Shown here one piece after another: positions 33,738 through 43,000 of a DNA stretch of 50,920 nt; position 1 is the stretch's first letter; each line of letters starts with the position of its first letter. The position numbers and the translations under genes were made by a program. The notes under the pieces were generated by a model that ran no database searches, was not told where the DNA came from, and worked only from the letters and a program-made list of their open reading frames with translations. The DNA is from Aestuariivirga sp. (GTDB taxonomy: Bacteria > Pseudomonadota > Alphaproteobacteria > Rhizobiales > Aestuariivirgaceae): NCBI GenBank assembly GCA_030680855.1, contig JAUXUN010000010.1, forward strand, positions 1 through 50,920. Direction: 5' to 3'.

Positions 33738-36023
33738 GTGAGTGATTTGGCTGGGGACGTGGTGAACGCGGCAATTCCAAGAAAAGCGGTATTGGGCGTG
33801 GGGACTTCGGTTTCCCGCAGCGCGTTGCTGATCTGCGCCAGCATTGCCGCAATGCTCCTGGCGGCCCCCCTCTCCCAAGCCATCGTCAAAAAAGAATTCG
33901 TCAACCCGGTGCTGAAAACACCGGTTGCCGGGACGCGTGTCGATGTCGTGGCGGACCGCATTACGTTTGAAGGCAAGAGCAAGGTTGCCACCGCCACGGG
34001 TACGGTGAGAATCACCTATGGGCCCTATATCCTGATTGCCACCAAGGTTGTCTATGACCAGGATGACGGCAGCTTCAAGGCCAATGGCTCAGTGGAGTTG
34101 CGCGAGCCCAACGGCAATATCCTGCAAGCCGAAACCGCCGACCTGCACAACAAGTTCAAGGAAGGCTTTGCCCGGCACCTGCGTGCCCTTCTCACCAATG
34201 ATGTGACGATCACGGCGGAATACGCCAGGCGGCAGGAAGGCGGCATCACGATTTACGAGCACGCAAGCTACACGGCGTGCAAGGACTGCTCCACCGATGG
34301 AGGGGCACCGCTTTGGGAAATTACAACGACGAAAACGGTTCACGATGAAAAGGCAAAAAATCTTTACCACACCAACCCAACGCTGAGGATTGGCGGCGTT
34401 CCGGTAGGCTGGCTGCCCTATGCGTCGATGCCTGACCCAACGGTCAAGCGGCGTTCTGGTTTCCTGCTGCCGAGCTTTGGTTCAGGCGGCGCTTACGGCT
34501 TCGGGGTTACGACACCCTACTTCCAGGAACTCGGCCCCAGCGCTGACCTGACCTTCCGTCCCATGTGGACGACAAAGCAGGGCCCGGTGGCCGATGTGGA
34601 ATTTCGCCAGCGCCTGAATTCTGGAAGCTATAACGTTCGTGGTTACGGGGTTTATCAGTTATCTGGAACTGACTATCCCAGCGACAGCAGATGGCGCGGC
34701 GCCGTGACGACGGAAGGCGGTTTCAGGCTGAACGATACCTGGGACTGGGGTTGGGACGGGACGCTTGTTAGCGACAAGACCTTCCTCGACAAGTATGATT
34801 TCGATGACCGGGACCTGGCCACCAGCAAGGTCTATCTGACTGGAATGGATGACCGCAGTTATTTCTCGGCCCAGGCCCTTCATTTCAGGACCCTGTCGCT
34901 GGAACAAGACCAGGGCACAATGCCTATGGCCCTGCCCTACATCAATTCGGAATATACCTTAGACCAGGCGGTGCTTGGCGGTGAGCTGAGCTTTGACGTC
35001 AGCGCCTATTCCCTTTCGCGTGACGATCCCTACTTCTTCTCAACGATCAATCACGGCACTGACCAGACCCGCGCCGTCACCAATGTCAATTGGCAAAGGC
35101 AAATGACGACAGGCGCCGGGCAAGTCATTACGCCCTTTGCCAAGCTGCGCAGCGACCTCTACATCACCAACAATGTGCCGAACGGCGTTGGCGGGTTTCA
35201 GGATGAAGAAGTTATCGGTCGCGTGCTGCCCTCTGCCGGAATTGACGTGCGCTGGCCATTTATCGCGTCCTCTGATTACGGCCAGAGCATACTGACACCG
35301 GTGTTCCAGGCGATTGCCGCAACCAATGAAACGGATGAAGACCAAATTGGCAATGAAGATGCCATCAGTTTGAATTTCGACAACAGCAGCCTGTTCCTGC
35401 ATGACCGCTTTACGGGTCAGGACCGTTATGAGGGCGGCAGCCGCGCCAATATCGGCCTGCTTTACTCCTTCCTGGCTGACAATGGCGGCTTTGTCCGGAT
35501 GAGCCTTGGTGAATCCTTCCATATCGCCGGCGAGAACAGTTTTGACCTGGGTTCCGGACTGGGCGGCAGCAAGTCTGACCTGGTGGGCGCCATCGTCTTC
35601 CAGCCATGGGACAATCTGGGCCTTTCGTACCAGGCGCGGGTGGAGGAGGACCTCTCGAGCATCAATGTCCAGGAGGCATTTGCCAATTTCACCCTGGACA
35701 GGTTTTCAGGCTCGCTGGGATATGTCTATCTCAATAGCGAACCAAGCGCTGGCAGGGACGAGACCATCGAGCAGATTGAGAGCGATGCCAGCTTCAGATT
35801 CACCGAGGCGTGGAGCCTGTTTGGCGGCTTCAAGTATAATTTGGCCGACGAGACGTTTTTGAGCAAATCCATCGGCATTGCCTTTGACTGCGACTGCATG
35901 AGCGCAAAATTGACATATTCGGAAACCAACACAGACTATGTGGACGATGAAAAAGATCGGGCCCTGAAGCTTTCTGTTGAGTTGCGGACCATTGGCCGGA
36001 CTGGCTTTTCCGCAGGCCTCTGA
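33738..36023 (+). CDS. lptD: LPS-assembly protein LptD
   Basis: Outer-membrane beta barrel that inserts lipopolysaccharide into the outer leaflet. 761 residues. An N-terminal signal region (about 25-50) is followed by the OstA periplasmic domain (VVADRITFEGKSKVATATGT, GSFKANGSVELREPNG) and a long barrel (LYHTNPTLRIGGVPVGWLPY, then many alternating strands ending FSAGL). Cys pairs TACKDC near residue 180 and FDCDCM near the C-terminus would permit the interdomain disulfides known in E. coli. The GTG start has no visible Shine-Dalgarno, so it is uncertain. First of a four-gene run with surA, pdxA and rsmA. Confidence 0.93.
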   Translation: MSDLAGDVVNAAIPRKAVLGVGTSVSRSALLICASIAAMLLAAPLSQAIVKKEFVNPVLKTPVAGTRVDVVADRITFEGKSKVATATGTVRITYGPYILIATKVVYDQDDGSFKANGSVELREPNGNILQAETADLHNKFKEGFARHLRALLTNDVTITAEYARRQEGGITIYEHASYTACKDCSTDGGAPLWEITTTKTVHDEKAKNLYHTNPTLRIGGVPVGWLPYASMPDPTVKRRSGFLLPSFGSGGAYGFGVTTPYFQELGPSADLTFRPMWTTKQGPVADVEFRQRLNSGSYNVRGYGVYQLSGTDYPSDSRWRGAVTTEGGFRLNDTWDWGWDGTLVSDKTFLDKYDFDDRDLATSKVYLTGMDDRSYFSAQALHFRTLSLEQDQGTMPMALPYINSEYTLDQAVLGGELSFDVSAYSLSRDDPYFFSTINHGTDQTRAVTNVNWQRQMTTGAGQVITPFAKLRSDLYITNNVPNGVGGFQDEEVIGRVLPSAGIDVRWPFIASSDYGQSILTPVFQAIAATNETDEDQIGNEDAISLNFDNSSLFLHDRFTGQDRYEGGSRANIGLLYSFLADNGGFVRMSLGESFHIAGENSFDLGSGLGGSKSDLVGAIVFQPWDNLGLSYQARVEEDLSSINVQEAFANFTLDRFSGSLGYVYLNSEPSAGRDETIEQIESDASFRFTEAWSLFGGFKYNLADETFLSKSIGIAFDCDCMSAKLTYSETNTDYVDDEKDRALKLSVELRTIGRTGFSAGL

Positions 36024-36034
36024 GTGGAACATTA

Positions 36035-37039
36035 ATGATCAAGACCATCTATTGTTTGGCGGCCCTGTTATGTGCGTTGTATTTGCTGGACGGCAACCAG
36101 AATTCCGCCCGCGCCGCCGGTCAGGGCATTGTCGCCACGGTCAACGATATTCCAATTACCAGCTTTGATATTGACCAGCGTCTGCGGCTGCTGGAAATCC
36201 TGGGCCGCAAGCAGGAAGGCAATGATGCCCGCAAGACTGCCCTGCGCCTGATGATTGACGAGGTCATCCAGATTGCCGAGGGCAAAAAATACAAGGTCAA
36301 TGCCACCGACAAGGAAATAGATGCCCAGATGGGACGTGTGGCCAAGGGTTTGAATACGGATGCGGCGGGGCTCCGCGCCAAACTGCAATCACAGGGAATC
36401 GCCTTGTCTTCGCTGAAACAGTATGTGGCCGCGCAAATTTCATTTGCGAGAATCCTGGGCGGGAAATACCAGGTCAAGGTCAAGGTGGATCCTGCCGAAG
36501 TTGACAAGAAATTCGCCGAAGTAAAGCAGGACCTGGAGAAAAAAGTCAGCACCATCATGAATGATCCGCGCATGAAGGCGGTGCAGGTCTACACCATTCT
36601 TGAAATTGATTTGCCGGTTGAGGGCGATGATTCCATGCTTCTGCAGGCGCGGGCGGTTGAAGCCGTCCAGCTCATCAGGAATTTCAAGGGATGCGGCACG
36701 GCGCGCGCGGCAGCTTCGGGAATTTTCAACGTCAAAATCGGAAAGCAGATCGATGCGGTCGCGGCAAAAATCCCCAAGCCGATGAAACAGGCCCTTGACA
36801 AGGCTGGTCCCGGCAAAGCCATGGGACCGGTACGCGGGCCCAAGGGCATTCAGGTCATCGGCTTCTGCGGCAAGCGCACCATACAACCACCGAAGCCCAA
36901 ATATGAATTGCCGACACGCCAGCAAATTGAAGCCGCGGTTTCAAATGAAAAATATGGCGCCGCCGAAGAAAAATACATGAAAATCATGCGCAAGACGGCG
37001 TTGATTGAGTACAAAGACCCGGCTTACGCGCAGCCTTGA
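36035..37039 (+). CDS. SurA-like periplasmic chaperone / peptidylprolyl isomerase
   Basis: 334 residues. An N-terminal hydrophobic segment (about 1-20) and cleavage near SARA-A indicate export. The SurA N-terminal domain follows (IVATVNDIPITSFDIDQRLR, ALRLMIDEVIQIAEGKKYKV). The second half is a reduced parvulin-like region (VYTILEIDLPVEGDD, GPVRGPKGIQVIGFCGKR) where the catalytic residues are not evident, so it may serve as a chaperone rather than isomerase. It lies 11 nt after lptD; by family knowledge SurA helps fold LptD and other barrels. Confidence 0.85.
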   Translation: MIKTIYCLAALLCALYLLDGNQNSARAAGQGIVATVNDIPITSFDIDQRLRLLEILGRKQEGNDARKTALRLMIDEVIQIAEGKKYKVNATDKEIDAQMGRVAKGLNTDAAGLRAKLQSQGIALSSLKQYVAAQISFARILGGKYQVKVKVDPAEVDKKFAEVKQDLEKKVSTIMNDPRMKAVQVYTILEIDLPVEGDDSMLLQARAVEAVQLIRNFKGCGTARAAASGIFNVKIGKQIDAVAAKIPKPMKQALDKAGPGKAMGPVRGPKGIQVIGFCGKRTIQPPKPKYELPTRQQIEAAVSNEKYGAAEEKYMKIMRKTALIEYKDPAYAQP

Positions 37040-37041
37040 AT

Positions 37042-38067
37042 ATGGGGCCTCCCACGCCAGACCTTAATTCCATTGCCCTTACATGCGGCGAGCCTGCAGG
37101 CATAGCCTCCGAGATCACTGCCAAGGCCTGGCTGGCATTGTGCGGTAAAAATGCCGCCGCATTTTTCCTGATCGGGGATGACGACTATTTCAGCAGCCGC
37201 GCCGCCGTGGCGGGCATTTCAATTGCCACAACAAAAATTGCCGCGCCCCATGAAGCGCGTGCAGTTTTCCCTGCGGCCCTGCCCATTCTGCACCGGCCCC
37301 TTGCGGCTCATCCCAAACCAGGGGTTATTGATCCAGCTACGGCAAAGGGCGTAATCGCCGCCATCGACGAGGGCGTTGGGCTCGTTATGGCTGGAAAAGC
37401 CGCGGCCCTCGTCACCAATCCCATTCAGAAGGAAGCGCTTTACGCCGCCGGCTTCAGGCACCAGGGCCATACGGACTATCTGGCATCGCTGGCCAGCAAG
37501 ACGGGCCACAGAACCCACGAAGTCATGATGCTCGTGGCGCGGGATCTTCGCGCGGTTCCATTGACGGTTCACATTCCTTTCAAGGACGTACTGGCGGCAC
37601 TCAACGCGGAAATGATCGCCACCCAGGCCCGTGTCGTTGCCAATGACCTGCAAAAGTATTTTGGCATCATGAGGCCGCGCCTGGCGTTCACCGGGCTCAA
37701 TCCCCATGCGGGTGAAAACGGCACCATGGGCCGGGAAGAACAGACGATCATCATTCCGGCCATAAACCAGTTGCGCGCCGAAGGGTTGACGGTTGCGGGA
37801 CCGCTTCCGGCTGACACGGCGTTTCACGAGGAAGCCCGGGCAAACTATGATGCCATTCTCTGCATGCATCATGACCAGGCGCTGATCCCGGTGAAGACGC
37901 TGGATTTTCATGGCGGGGTCAATGTCACCCTGGGCCTGCCTTTCATCCGCACCTCGCCGGATCATGGCACGGCCCTTGGCATTGCAGGAACGGGAAAGGC
38001 CAATCCGCAAAGCCTCATTGCGGCGCTCAAGCTGGCAGGTGAAATGGCGGCCCATGTCCCTCGCTGA
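37042..38067 (+). CDS. pdxA: 4-hydroxythreonine-4-phosphate dehydrogenase
   Basis: NAD-dependent step of pyridoxal phosphate synthesis (DXP-independent branch from erythrose-4-phosphate). 341 residues. [32 protein letters not shown] with [15 protein letters not shown], the signature [15 protein letters not shown], and [15 protein letters not shown] supply the metal and substrate ligands. ATG at 37042 is preferred over an overlapping TTG at 37036; neither has a clear ribosome site. The stop lies inside rsmA (14-nt overlap). Confidence 0.95.
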   Translation: MGPPTPDLNSIALTCGEPAGIASEITAKAWLALCGKNAAAFFLIGDDDYFSSRAAVAGISIATTKIAAPHEARAVFPAALPILHRPLAAHPKPGVIDPATAKGVIAAIDEGVGLVMAGKAAALVTNPIQKEALYAAGFRHQGHTDYLASLASKTGHRTHEVMMLVARDLRAVPLTVHIPFKDVLAALNAEMIATQARVVANDLQKYFGIMRPRLAFTGLNPHAGENGTMGREEQTIIIPAINQLRAEGLTVAGPLPADTAFHEEARANYDAILCMHHDQALIPVKTLDFHGGVNVTLGLPFIRTSPDHGTALGIAGTGKANPQSLIAALKLAGEMAAHVPR

Positions 38068-38899
38068 AGATGGGCTGCCGCCACTTCGCGAGGTGATCGC
38101 GCGTTATGATCTGGGCGCAAAGAAAAGCCTGGGGCAGAACTTCCTTTTTGACTTGAACCTCACCCGCAGGATTGCGCGGAGTGCGGCACCGCTGGAAGGT
38201 TTCACCATTGTCGAGGTTGGCCCTGGCCCCGGCGGGCTGACGCGCGCTCTTCTGAAGGAAGGAGCAACACGGATTATCGCCATTGAACGGGATGCGCGGA
38301 CCCTGCCCGCCCTTGCCGAAATTTCCGCGGCCTATCCCGGCAGGCTCGTGGTCATTGCCAATGATGCGCTTGCCATGGATTGGCCCGCGGTAGTTTCAGG
38401 CCCGGCAAAGATTGTCGCCAACCTGCCCTATAATGTTGCCACCGCCCTGCTCACCGGCTGGTTGACGCAAATTGCCTGGCCGCCGTGGTTCTCCTCTCTC
38501 ACGCTGATGTTTCAGAAGGAAGTGGCCGAGCGCATCGTGGCCAAACCGGGCGGCAAGGATTACGGCAGGCTATCTGTTCTGTGCCAATGGCGCTGCGAAG
38601 CGAGGAAGCTGTTTGACGTCAACCGGAGCGCGTTCACCCCTGCGCCCAAAGTCACCTCCAGCATTGTTCAGCTTGTTCCCCGGCAGTCCTTTGAAGTTTC
38701 CTGTGAGGTGAAGGATCTTGAGAAAGTGACGGCGGCGGCATTCGGGCAGAGACGGAAAATGCTGCGTTCAAGCCTGCGCGGTGCATTTGAAACCCCGGAA
38801 ACCATCCTCGGTGAACTGGGCATCAATCCGGAGCTGCGGGCCGAACAACTCGCGGTGAATGATTTTGCGCGATTGGCCAAGGTGCTTGGAGAGCACTGA
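38054..38899 (+). CDS. rsmA: 16S rRNA (adenine1518/1519-N6)-dimethyltransferase
   Basis: Dimethylates two adjacent adenines in the 3' helix of 16S rRNA (KsgA). 281 residues. [14 protein letters not shown], the SAM-binding [14 protein letters not shown], and [15 protein letters not shown] (the NLPY catalytic motif) are present, with [15 protein letters not shown] in the C-terminal domain. Start overlaps pdxA by 14 nt, so translation is coupled. It ends one base before the convergent gmk gene, so both transcripts must read into each other or stop within. Confidence 0.96.
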   Translation: MSLAEDGLPPLREVIARYDLGAKKSLGQNFLFDLNLTRRIARSAAPLEGFTIVEVGPGPGGLTRALLKEGATRIIAIERDARTLPALAEISAAYPGRLVVIANDALAMDWPAVVSGPAKIVANLPYNVATALLTGWLTQIAWPPWFSSLTLMFQKEVAERIVAKPGGKDYGRLSVLCQWRCEARKLFDVNRSAFTPAPKVTSSIVQLVPRQSFEVSCEVKDLEKVTAAAFGQRRKMLRSSLRGAFETPETILGELGINPELRAEQLAVNDFARLAKVLGEH

Positions 38900-38900
38900 C

Positions 38901-39542
38901 TTACAGCCCCTTGGTCAGTCCGCGCACGAACTCTGTCAACCCAATGCGGCGCCTGCGGCGCAACCTCTCGGCGGTCAGGATGGCCGTCACCTGGGCATGC
39001 GAATCCTCAAGCTCGTCGTTCACAATCACATAGTCATATTCCGCCCAGTGGCTGATTTCGTTTGAAGCTTCCGCCATGCGCTTGGCAACAACGGTGGAAG
39101 AATCCTGTGCGCGGTTGATAAGGCGGTTTTGCAGTTCATCCGATGACGGCGGCAGAATAAATATCCGCACCAGGTCTTCCCTCATCACCTGGGCGATCTG
39201 CTGGGTGCCCTGCCAGTCAATATCGAAAAGCACGTCGCGGCCTTTGGCCAGCGCCTCGTCTACGGGCTTGCGCGGTGTACCATAAAAATTCCCGAAAACC
39301 TCGGCCCATTCCAGCAGCTCTTTCCGGTCGCGCATCTGGGCGAAGCGTTCCTTGCTGATGAAGTGATAGTCCTTGCCGTCAGTTTCCCCGGGACGGGCGG
39401 GGCGGGTTGTGACCGAAACGGACATGGTGACGTTCTTGTCCGCAGCCAGGAGCTTGCGCGACAGGGTCGTCTTGCCGGCGCCGGAGGGCGAGGACATGAC
39501 AAGCAGCAGGCCCCTGCGGGCAATCTCAGTTCTTTGCGCCAT
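38901..39542 (-). CDS. gmk: Guanylate kinase
   Basis: Phosphorylates GMP to GDP. 213 residues. Walker A SPSGAGKTT at 18-26, SVSVTTRPARPGETDGKDYH with the GMP-binding Arg/Tyr residues, EWAEVFGNFYGTP and DIDWQGTQQI are the family landmarks. The ATG at 39542 comes one nucleotide after the yicC stop; an in-frame TTG at 39551 overlapping that stop is an alternative. Last of the minus-strand cluster. Confidence 0.95.
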   Translation of the reverse strand: MAQRTEIARRGLLLVMSSPSGAGKTTLSRKLLAADKNVTMSVSVTTRPARPGETDGKDYHFISKERFAQMRDRKELLEWAEVFGNFYGTPRKPVDEALAKGRDVLFDIDWQGTQQIAQVMREDLVRIFILPPSSDELQNRLINRAQDSSTVVAKRMAEASNEISHWAEYDYVIVNDELEDSHAQVTAILTAERLRRRRRIGLTEFVRGLTKGL

Positions 39543-39543
39543 C

Positions 39544-40431
39544 TTACTCAATATTTTGCACCTGTTCGCGCATCTGATCGATGACTGTTTTCAGCTCAAG
39601 GCCAATGGCGGTCAAGGTTTTGTCCAGGGCCTTGGAACACAGCGTGTTGGCTTCCCGGTTGAATTCCTGGGCGAGAAAATCAAATTTCCGGCCTGCCGGT
39701 TCGGGCGAGGCAATTAGGGCGCGGGCTGCTTCCAGGTGGGCAAACAGGCGGTCGAGCTCCTCCTGAATGTCGGCGCGGGTGGCAATAAGTATGGCCTCCT
39801 GATGCAGCCGGTCCTTGTCAAATCCTGCGCCGGTATCCAGCAGTTTTGCGATTTGCTCCTGCAAGCGCAGCTTTATGGCTTCCACCGATCTTGCCGGGCA
39901 ATCACGGGCGGCAACAACGAGGCCTTCAATCTTTGCAAGCTGGGCTGAAATTACGGTGGAAAGCCGGGCCCCTTCGGCGCGCCTCGCGGCATCGAGGGCA
40001 GCGGCGGCAATTTCCAACGAGCTTGAAACATCGGCCAGGCGGGCGGCAATCTCGGCCTCGGTTTGGGTAGGCTGCACCACATCCAACACACCGCGCAGGC
40101 CCATAAGGTCCACGGCACTGAGGGGCACGCCGCCAATGCGATCACGCAATTTTTCGGCTATGGCAAGGACTTGCTCCAGAACGGCTTCATTCACCACAAT
40201 GGCTTCCCGGGAAACGCTGCCGCTCGTGGTCAGCGTGACCTGCAGGTTTCCGCGTTTGATATGTTGCGCCAGGGTGCTGCGGGCGGTCGCCTCAAGTGCC
40301 TCAAAGCCTGAAGGCAGGCGGCAGCGCAGATCGAGCGCCTTGCCGTTCACGCTCTTGATTTCCCATTGCCAGTGCAGGCCATCCTTTTCGCCCGAGCTTT
40401 GTGCAAACCCCGTCATGCTCGAAAGCGCCAT
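39544..40431 (-). CDS. YicC family endoribonuclease
   Basis: 295 residues, YicC_N domain (MALSSMTGFAQSSGEKDG, EIKSVNGKALDLRCRLPSG) followed by DUF1732 (IATRADIQEELDRLFAHLEA, PAGRKFDFLAQEFNREANTL). E. coli YicC is an RNase that affects small RNAs; the role here is inferred from family. Gene order YicC then gmk, with mltG upstream, is conserved in Rhizobiales. Here an NAD-dependent epimerase gene sits between mltG and yicC on the other strand. Confidence 0.93.
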   Translation of the reverse strand: MALSSMTGFAQSSGEKDGLHWQWEIKSVNGKALDLRCRLPSGFEALEATARSTLAQHIKRGNLQVTLTTSGSVSREAIVVNEAVLEQVLAIAEKLRDRIGGVPLSAVDLMGLRGVLDVVQPTQTEAEIAARLADVSSSLEIAAAALDAARRAEGARLSTVISAQLAKIEGLVVAARDCPARSVEAIKLRLQEQIAKLLDTGAGFDKDRLHQEAILIATRADIQEELDRLFAHLEAARALIASPEPAGRKFDFLAQEFNREANTLCSKALDKTLTAIGLELKTVIDQMREQVQNIE

Positions 40432-40563
40432 ATGGTCCCCGTTGCCAGAATCAATCGTTGGAAAGCTTAACAGGTGGCTGGCTCCTACTCCACTTTAGTC
40501 CTCGCCAGCGCACCATTTGGCCCTGTATTATGCGTCATTCAATCATTCAGCAAAGGATAATCC

Positions 40564-41454
40564 ATGGGCAAGCGCATTGTTTTTACCGGCGGTTCAGGCA
40601 AGGCGGGGCGGCATGTGGTGCCATGGCTCAAGGCCAAGGGTTATGATATCCTCAACCTTGACCTCAAGCCCTTGGACTGCCCGGGGGTGAACACCCTGAT
40701 TACAGACGTCACCGACAGCGGGCAAGTTTTCAACGCGCTTTCCATGCACTTTGACTTTGGGGGATATGAGACCGGCAAGGGGCCAGCCAAGATCGATGCG
40801 GTGGTCCATTTCGCGGCGATCCCGCGGGTCCTGATCCAGCCAGACAATGTCACCTATTCGGCCAATGTGATCAGCACTTATAATGTCATCGAGGCCGCCA
40901 TGAAGCTTGGCATCCGCAAGGTCATCGTCGCCTCGAGCGAGACGACCTATGGCGTGTGCTTTGCCGAGGGCGACAAGGACTATCACCATTTTCCCCTGGA
41001 GGAGGATTACGACAGCGACCCCATGGACAGCTATGGATTGTCCAAGGTGATAAATGAAAAAACCGCACGGGCCTTCGCCATGCGTTCGGGCGCCGATATC
41101 TATGCGCTTCGCATCGGCAATGTCATCGAGCCCCACGAGTATGATCTTTTTCAAGGCTTCATGGCCCAACCCTTGACGCGCAAGCGCAATGCCTGGAGCT
41201 ATATCGATGCGCGCGACCTTGGCCAGATCGTCCATCTCTGCCTGGAAAAGGACGGAATGGGCTACCAGGTTTTCAATGCGGTGAACGATACGATCACGGC
41301 GCGGGAAGACACGGAAGGATTTCTCAAGCGCTGGTGCCCCAAGACGCCACACCGCCGCCCCCTCAAGGGCCAGGAAGCGCCGTTGTCAAACCGCAAAATC
41401 CGGGAAGTGCTGGGCTTCAAGGAAGACCACAACTGGCGCAAGTATGTGAAGTAG
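40564..41454 (+). CDS. NAD-dependent epimerase/dehydratase family protein
   Basis: Extended short-chain dehydrogenase fold, 296 residues. TGGSGKAG at 8-15 is the NAD-binding turn, NLDLKPLD follows the second strand, VVHFAAIPRV is the usual third element, and SYGLSK gives Tyr157 and Lys161 with Ser125 nearby. Substrate may be a nucleotide sugar or uronate; the family is broad. AAAGGA precedes the ATG. It is plus-strand within an otherwise minus-strand conserved cluster and is followed by a palindromic repeat, suggesting a later insertion. Confidence 0.88.
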   Translation: MGKRIVFTGGSGKAGRHVVPWLKAKGYDILNLDLKPLDCPGVNTLITDVTDSGQVFNALSMHFDFGGYETGKGPAKIDAVVHFAAIPRVLIQPDNVTYSANVISTYNVIEAAMKLGIRKVIVASSETTYGVCFAEGDKDYHHFPLEEDYDSDPMDSYGLSKVINEKTARAFAMRSGADIYALRIGNVIEPHEYDLFQGFMAQPLTRKRNAWSYIDARDLGQIVHLCLEKDGMGYQVFNAVNDTITAREDTEGFLKRWCPKTPHRRPLKGQEAPLSNRKIREVLGFKEDHNWRKYVK

Positions 41455-41473
41455 GATTTGAGCTGACGAAGAA

Positions 41474-41598
41474 GCCCTCATCCGGCCTTCGGCCACCTCC
41501 CATTCGCTGCGCTCACGGGCGAAGGCGACAATCTCAAACAGTATCGCCTTCTCCCGTCCGAAGGATGGGAGAAGGTGCCCGACAGGGCGGATGAGGGC
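41474..41598. repeat. Mosaic intergenic palindrome (Rhizobiales-type)
   Basis: The outer 11-bp arms (GCCCTCATCCG / CGGATGAGGGC) enclose a second stem, CGGGCGAAGGCGA (41516-41528) facing TCGCCTTCTCCCG (41544-41556) with one mismatch. This composition is a familiar dispersed intergenic repeat in Rhizobiales. It lies between the convergent epimerase and mltG genes and could also end transcription. Confidence 0.82.
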
Positions 41599-41641
41599 CC
41601 TTCGGCGCACAATTTAATAGGTGACGAGGTTTTAGAGTCCC

Positions 41642-42982
41642 TTACTGCCGGGGCTTTTGCTTGGGAATGGGCACTAGCTGGTTGGCAACCATCAGCCATG
41701 TTCCGGGCTCCAGCGACGAGGTGGCCAATTTAACTGGCTTCGGAGCCGGCGTTATGACGGCGGAGGTTGAACTGGTTTCCGCCACCGCAGGAGGTTCTGC
41801 AGGGGCCGCAACAGCCACTTCCACTGGCGGTGCAGGGTCCGCTGGTTTTGCCACTGCCACGGGAACGGGCGGCGTTGGCGGAACCGGCAAGCCGCCTTCC
41901 ACTGGAGCGGTCGAGGCAACCGTTGTCGGGAGCGTGGGCAAGCTGCTTTCTATGGCGCGCCACTTGGCCACGTTGGCATTGTGCTCTTCCAAAGTCTTGG
42001 CGAAGGCATGGCCGCCGGAGCCATCGGCGACGAAGTAGAGGTATCCCGTATCGGGCGGATCGAGCACCGCTTCGAGCGAGGCCCGGCCCGGATTTGCAAT
42101 GGGTCCAGGCGGCAGACCATCAATCTTGTAAGTGTTGTAGGCCGTGTCCGAGGCCACATCATCCTTGGTCAGGCCCCGGTCCAGCTTGCCCTTGCCGCCG
42201 ACCAGGCCATAAATAATCGTGGGGTCCGATTGCAGGCGCATGCCCTGCTTCAGGCGATTGTGAAACACCGAGGCGATCAATGGGCGCTCTTCGGGGATTG
42301 CCGTTTCCTTTTCCACAATCGAGGCAAGGGTTACGGCCTGTTCTTTTGTCTTTACCGTGTCGCTTACGGAACGCCTGCTCCAAAGTTCATCAAGCATTTT
42401 GGCCTGGGCGGCCTGCATGTCATCGAGCATTTTCTGGCGCGTCAGGCCGCGGCGGAAAACATAGGTCTCCGGCATGATTGCGCCTTCAACCGGCATGGCC
42501 GAAACGCCGCCAGTCAGTGCCTCGTGTTCGGTAACGCGGGCTACGGCCATTTGCGTCGTCCAACCCTCGGGTATCGTCACCTTATAAGTCTTGACGCGTC
42601 CGCTGATGATCATGGACAATACCTGTTCAATGCTGGCTTCGGGCGGAAACTCATATTCGCCAGCCTTAAGGCGGTTGCCGAGAGCGCCCTTCATGTGGGC
42701 TGCCGCAGTAAATATGCCGGCGCTGCTGATGATGCCCGCATCCTGCAATTGCACACCGATCTCGGCCTGCTTCAAGCCCTGGTTCACCTGGTAGACCTTA
42801 TTGGCCACCAAGGGCCCCTTTGCGGTGAATTGCATGTAGGCAAAAGCAATTGCGCCGCAGGCGAACACAACCGTCACCAGAGCAATGGCAAACAGCGAGC
42901 GCACCACGCGCTTGAATGCCGACCTCCGGGACCGGCTCAGGACCGGATCCGGGACCCGCAGTGGCTGCTCGCGATGAGGCAA
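41642..42982 (-). CDS. mltG: Endolytic murein transglycosylase MltG
   Basis: Cuts nascent glycan strands and ends their polymerisation in the inner-membrane-facing periplasm. 446 residues, longer than the usual 340-390. One membrane segment lies at about 30-50. The LysM-like part follows (NQGLKQAEIGVQLQDAGI), then the catalytic YceG core with LASIVEKETAIPEERPLIAS (catalytic Glu224), FHNRLKQGMRLQSDPTIIYG and GLPPGPIANPGRASLEAVL. The last ~100 residues are a Pro/Ala/Val-rich tail of unknown role. It starts 19 nt after fabF. Confidence 0.93.
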   Translation of the reverse strand: MPHREQPLRVPDPVLSRSRRSAFKRVVRSLFAIALVTVVFACGAIAFAYMQFTAKGPLVANKVYQVNQGLKQAEIGVQLQDAGIISSAGIFTAAAHMKGALGNRLKAGEYEFPPEASIEQVLSMIISGRVKTYKVTIPEGWTTQMAVARVTEHEALTGGVSAMPVEGAIMPETYVFRRGLTRQKMLDDMQAAQAKMLDELWSRRSVSDTVKTKEQAVTLASIVEKETAIPEERPLIASVFHNRLKQGMRLQSDPTIIYGLVGGKGKLDRGLTKDDVASDTAYNTYKIDGLPPGPIANPGRASLEAVLDPPDTGYLYFVADGSGGHAFAKTLEEHNANVAKWRAIESSLPTLPTTVASTAPVEGGLPVPPTPPVPVAVAKPADPAPPVEVAVAAPAEPPAVAETSSTSAVITPAPKPVKLATSSLEPGTWLMVANQLVPIPKQKPRQ

Positions 42983-43000
42983 ATCCTACTCTCCCCAGGG

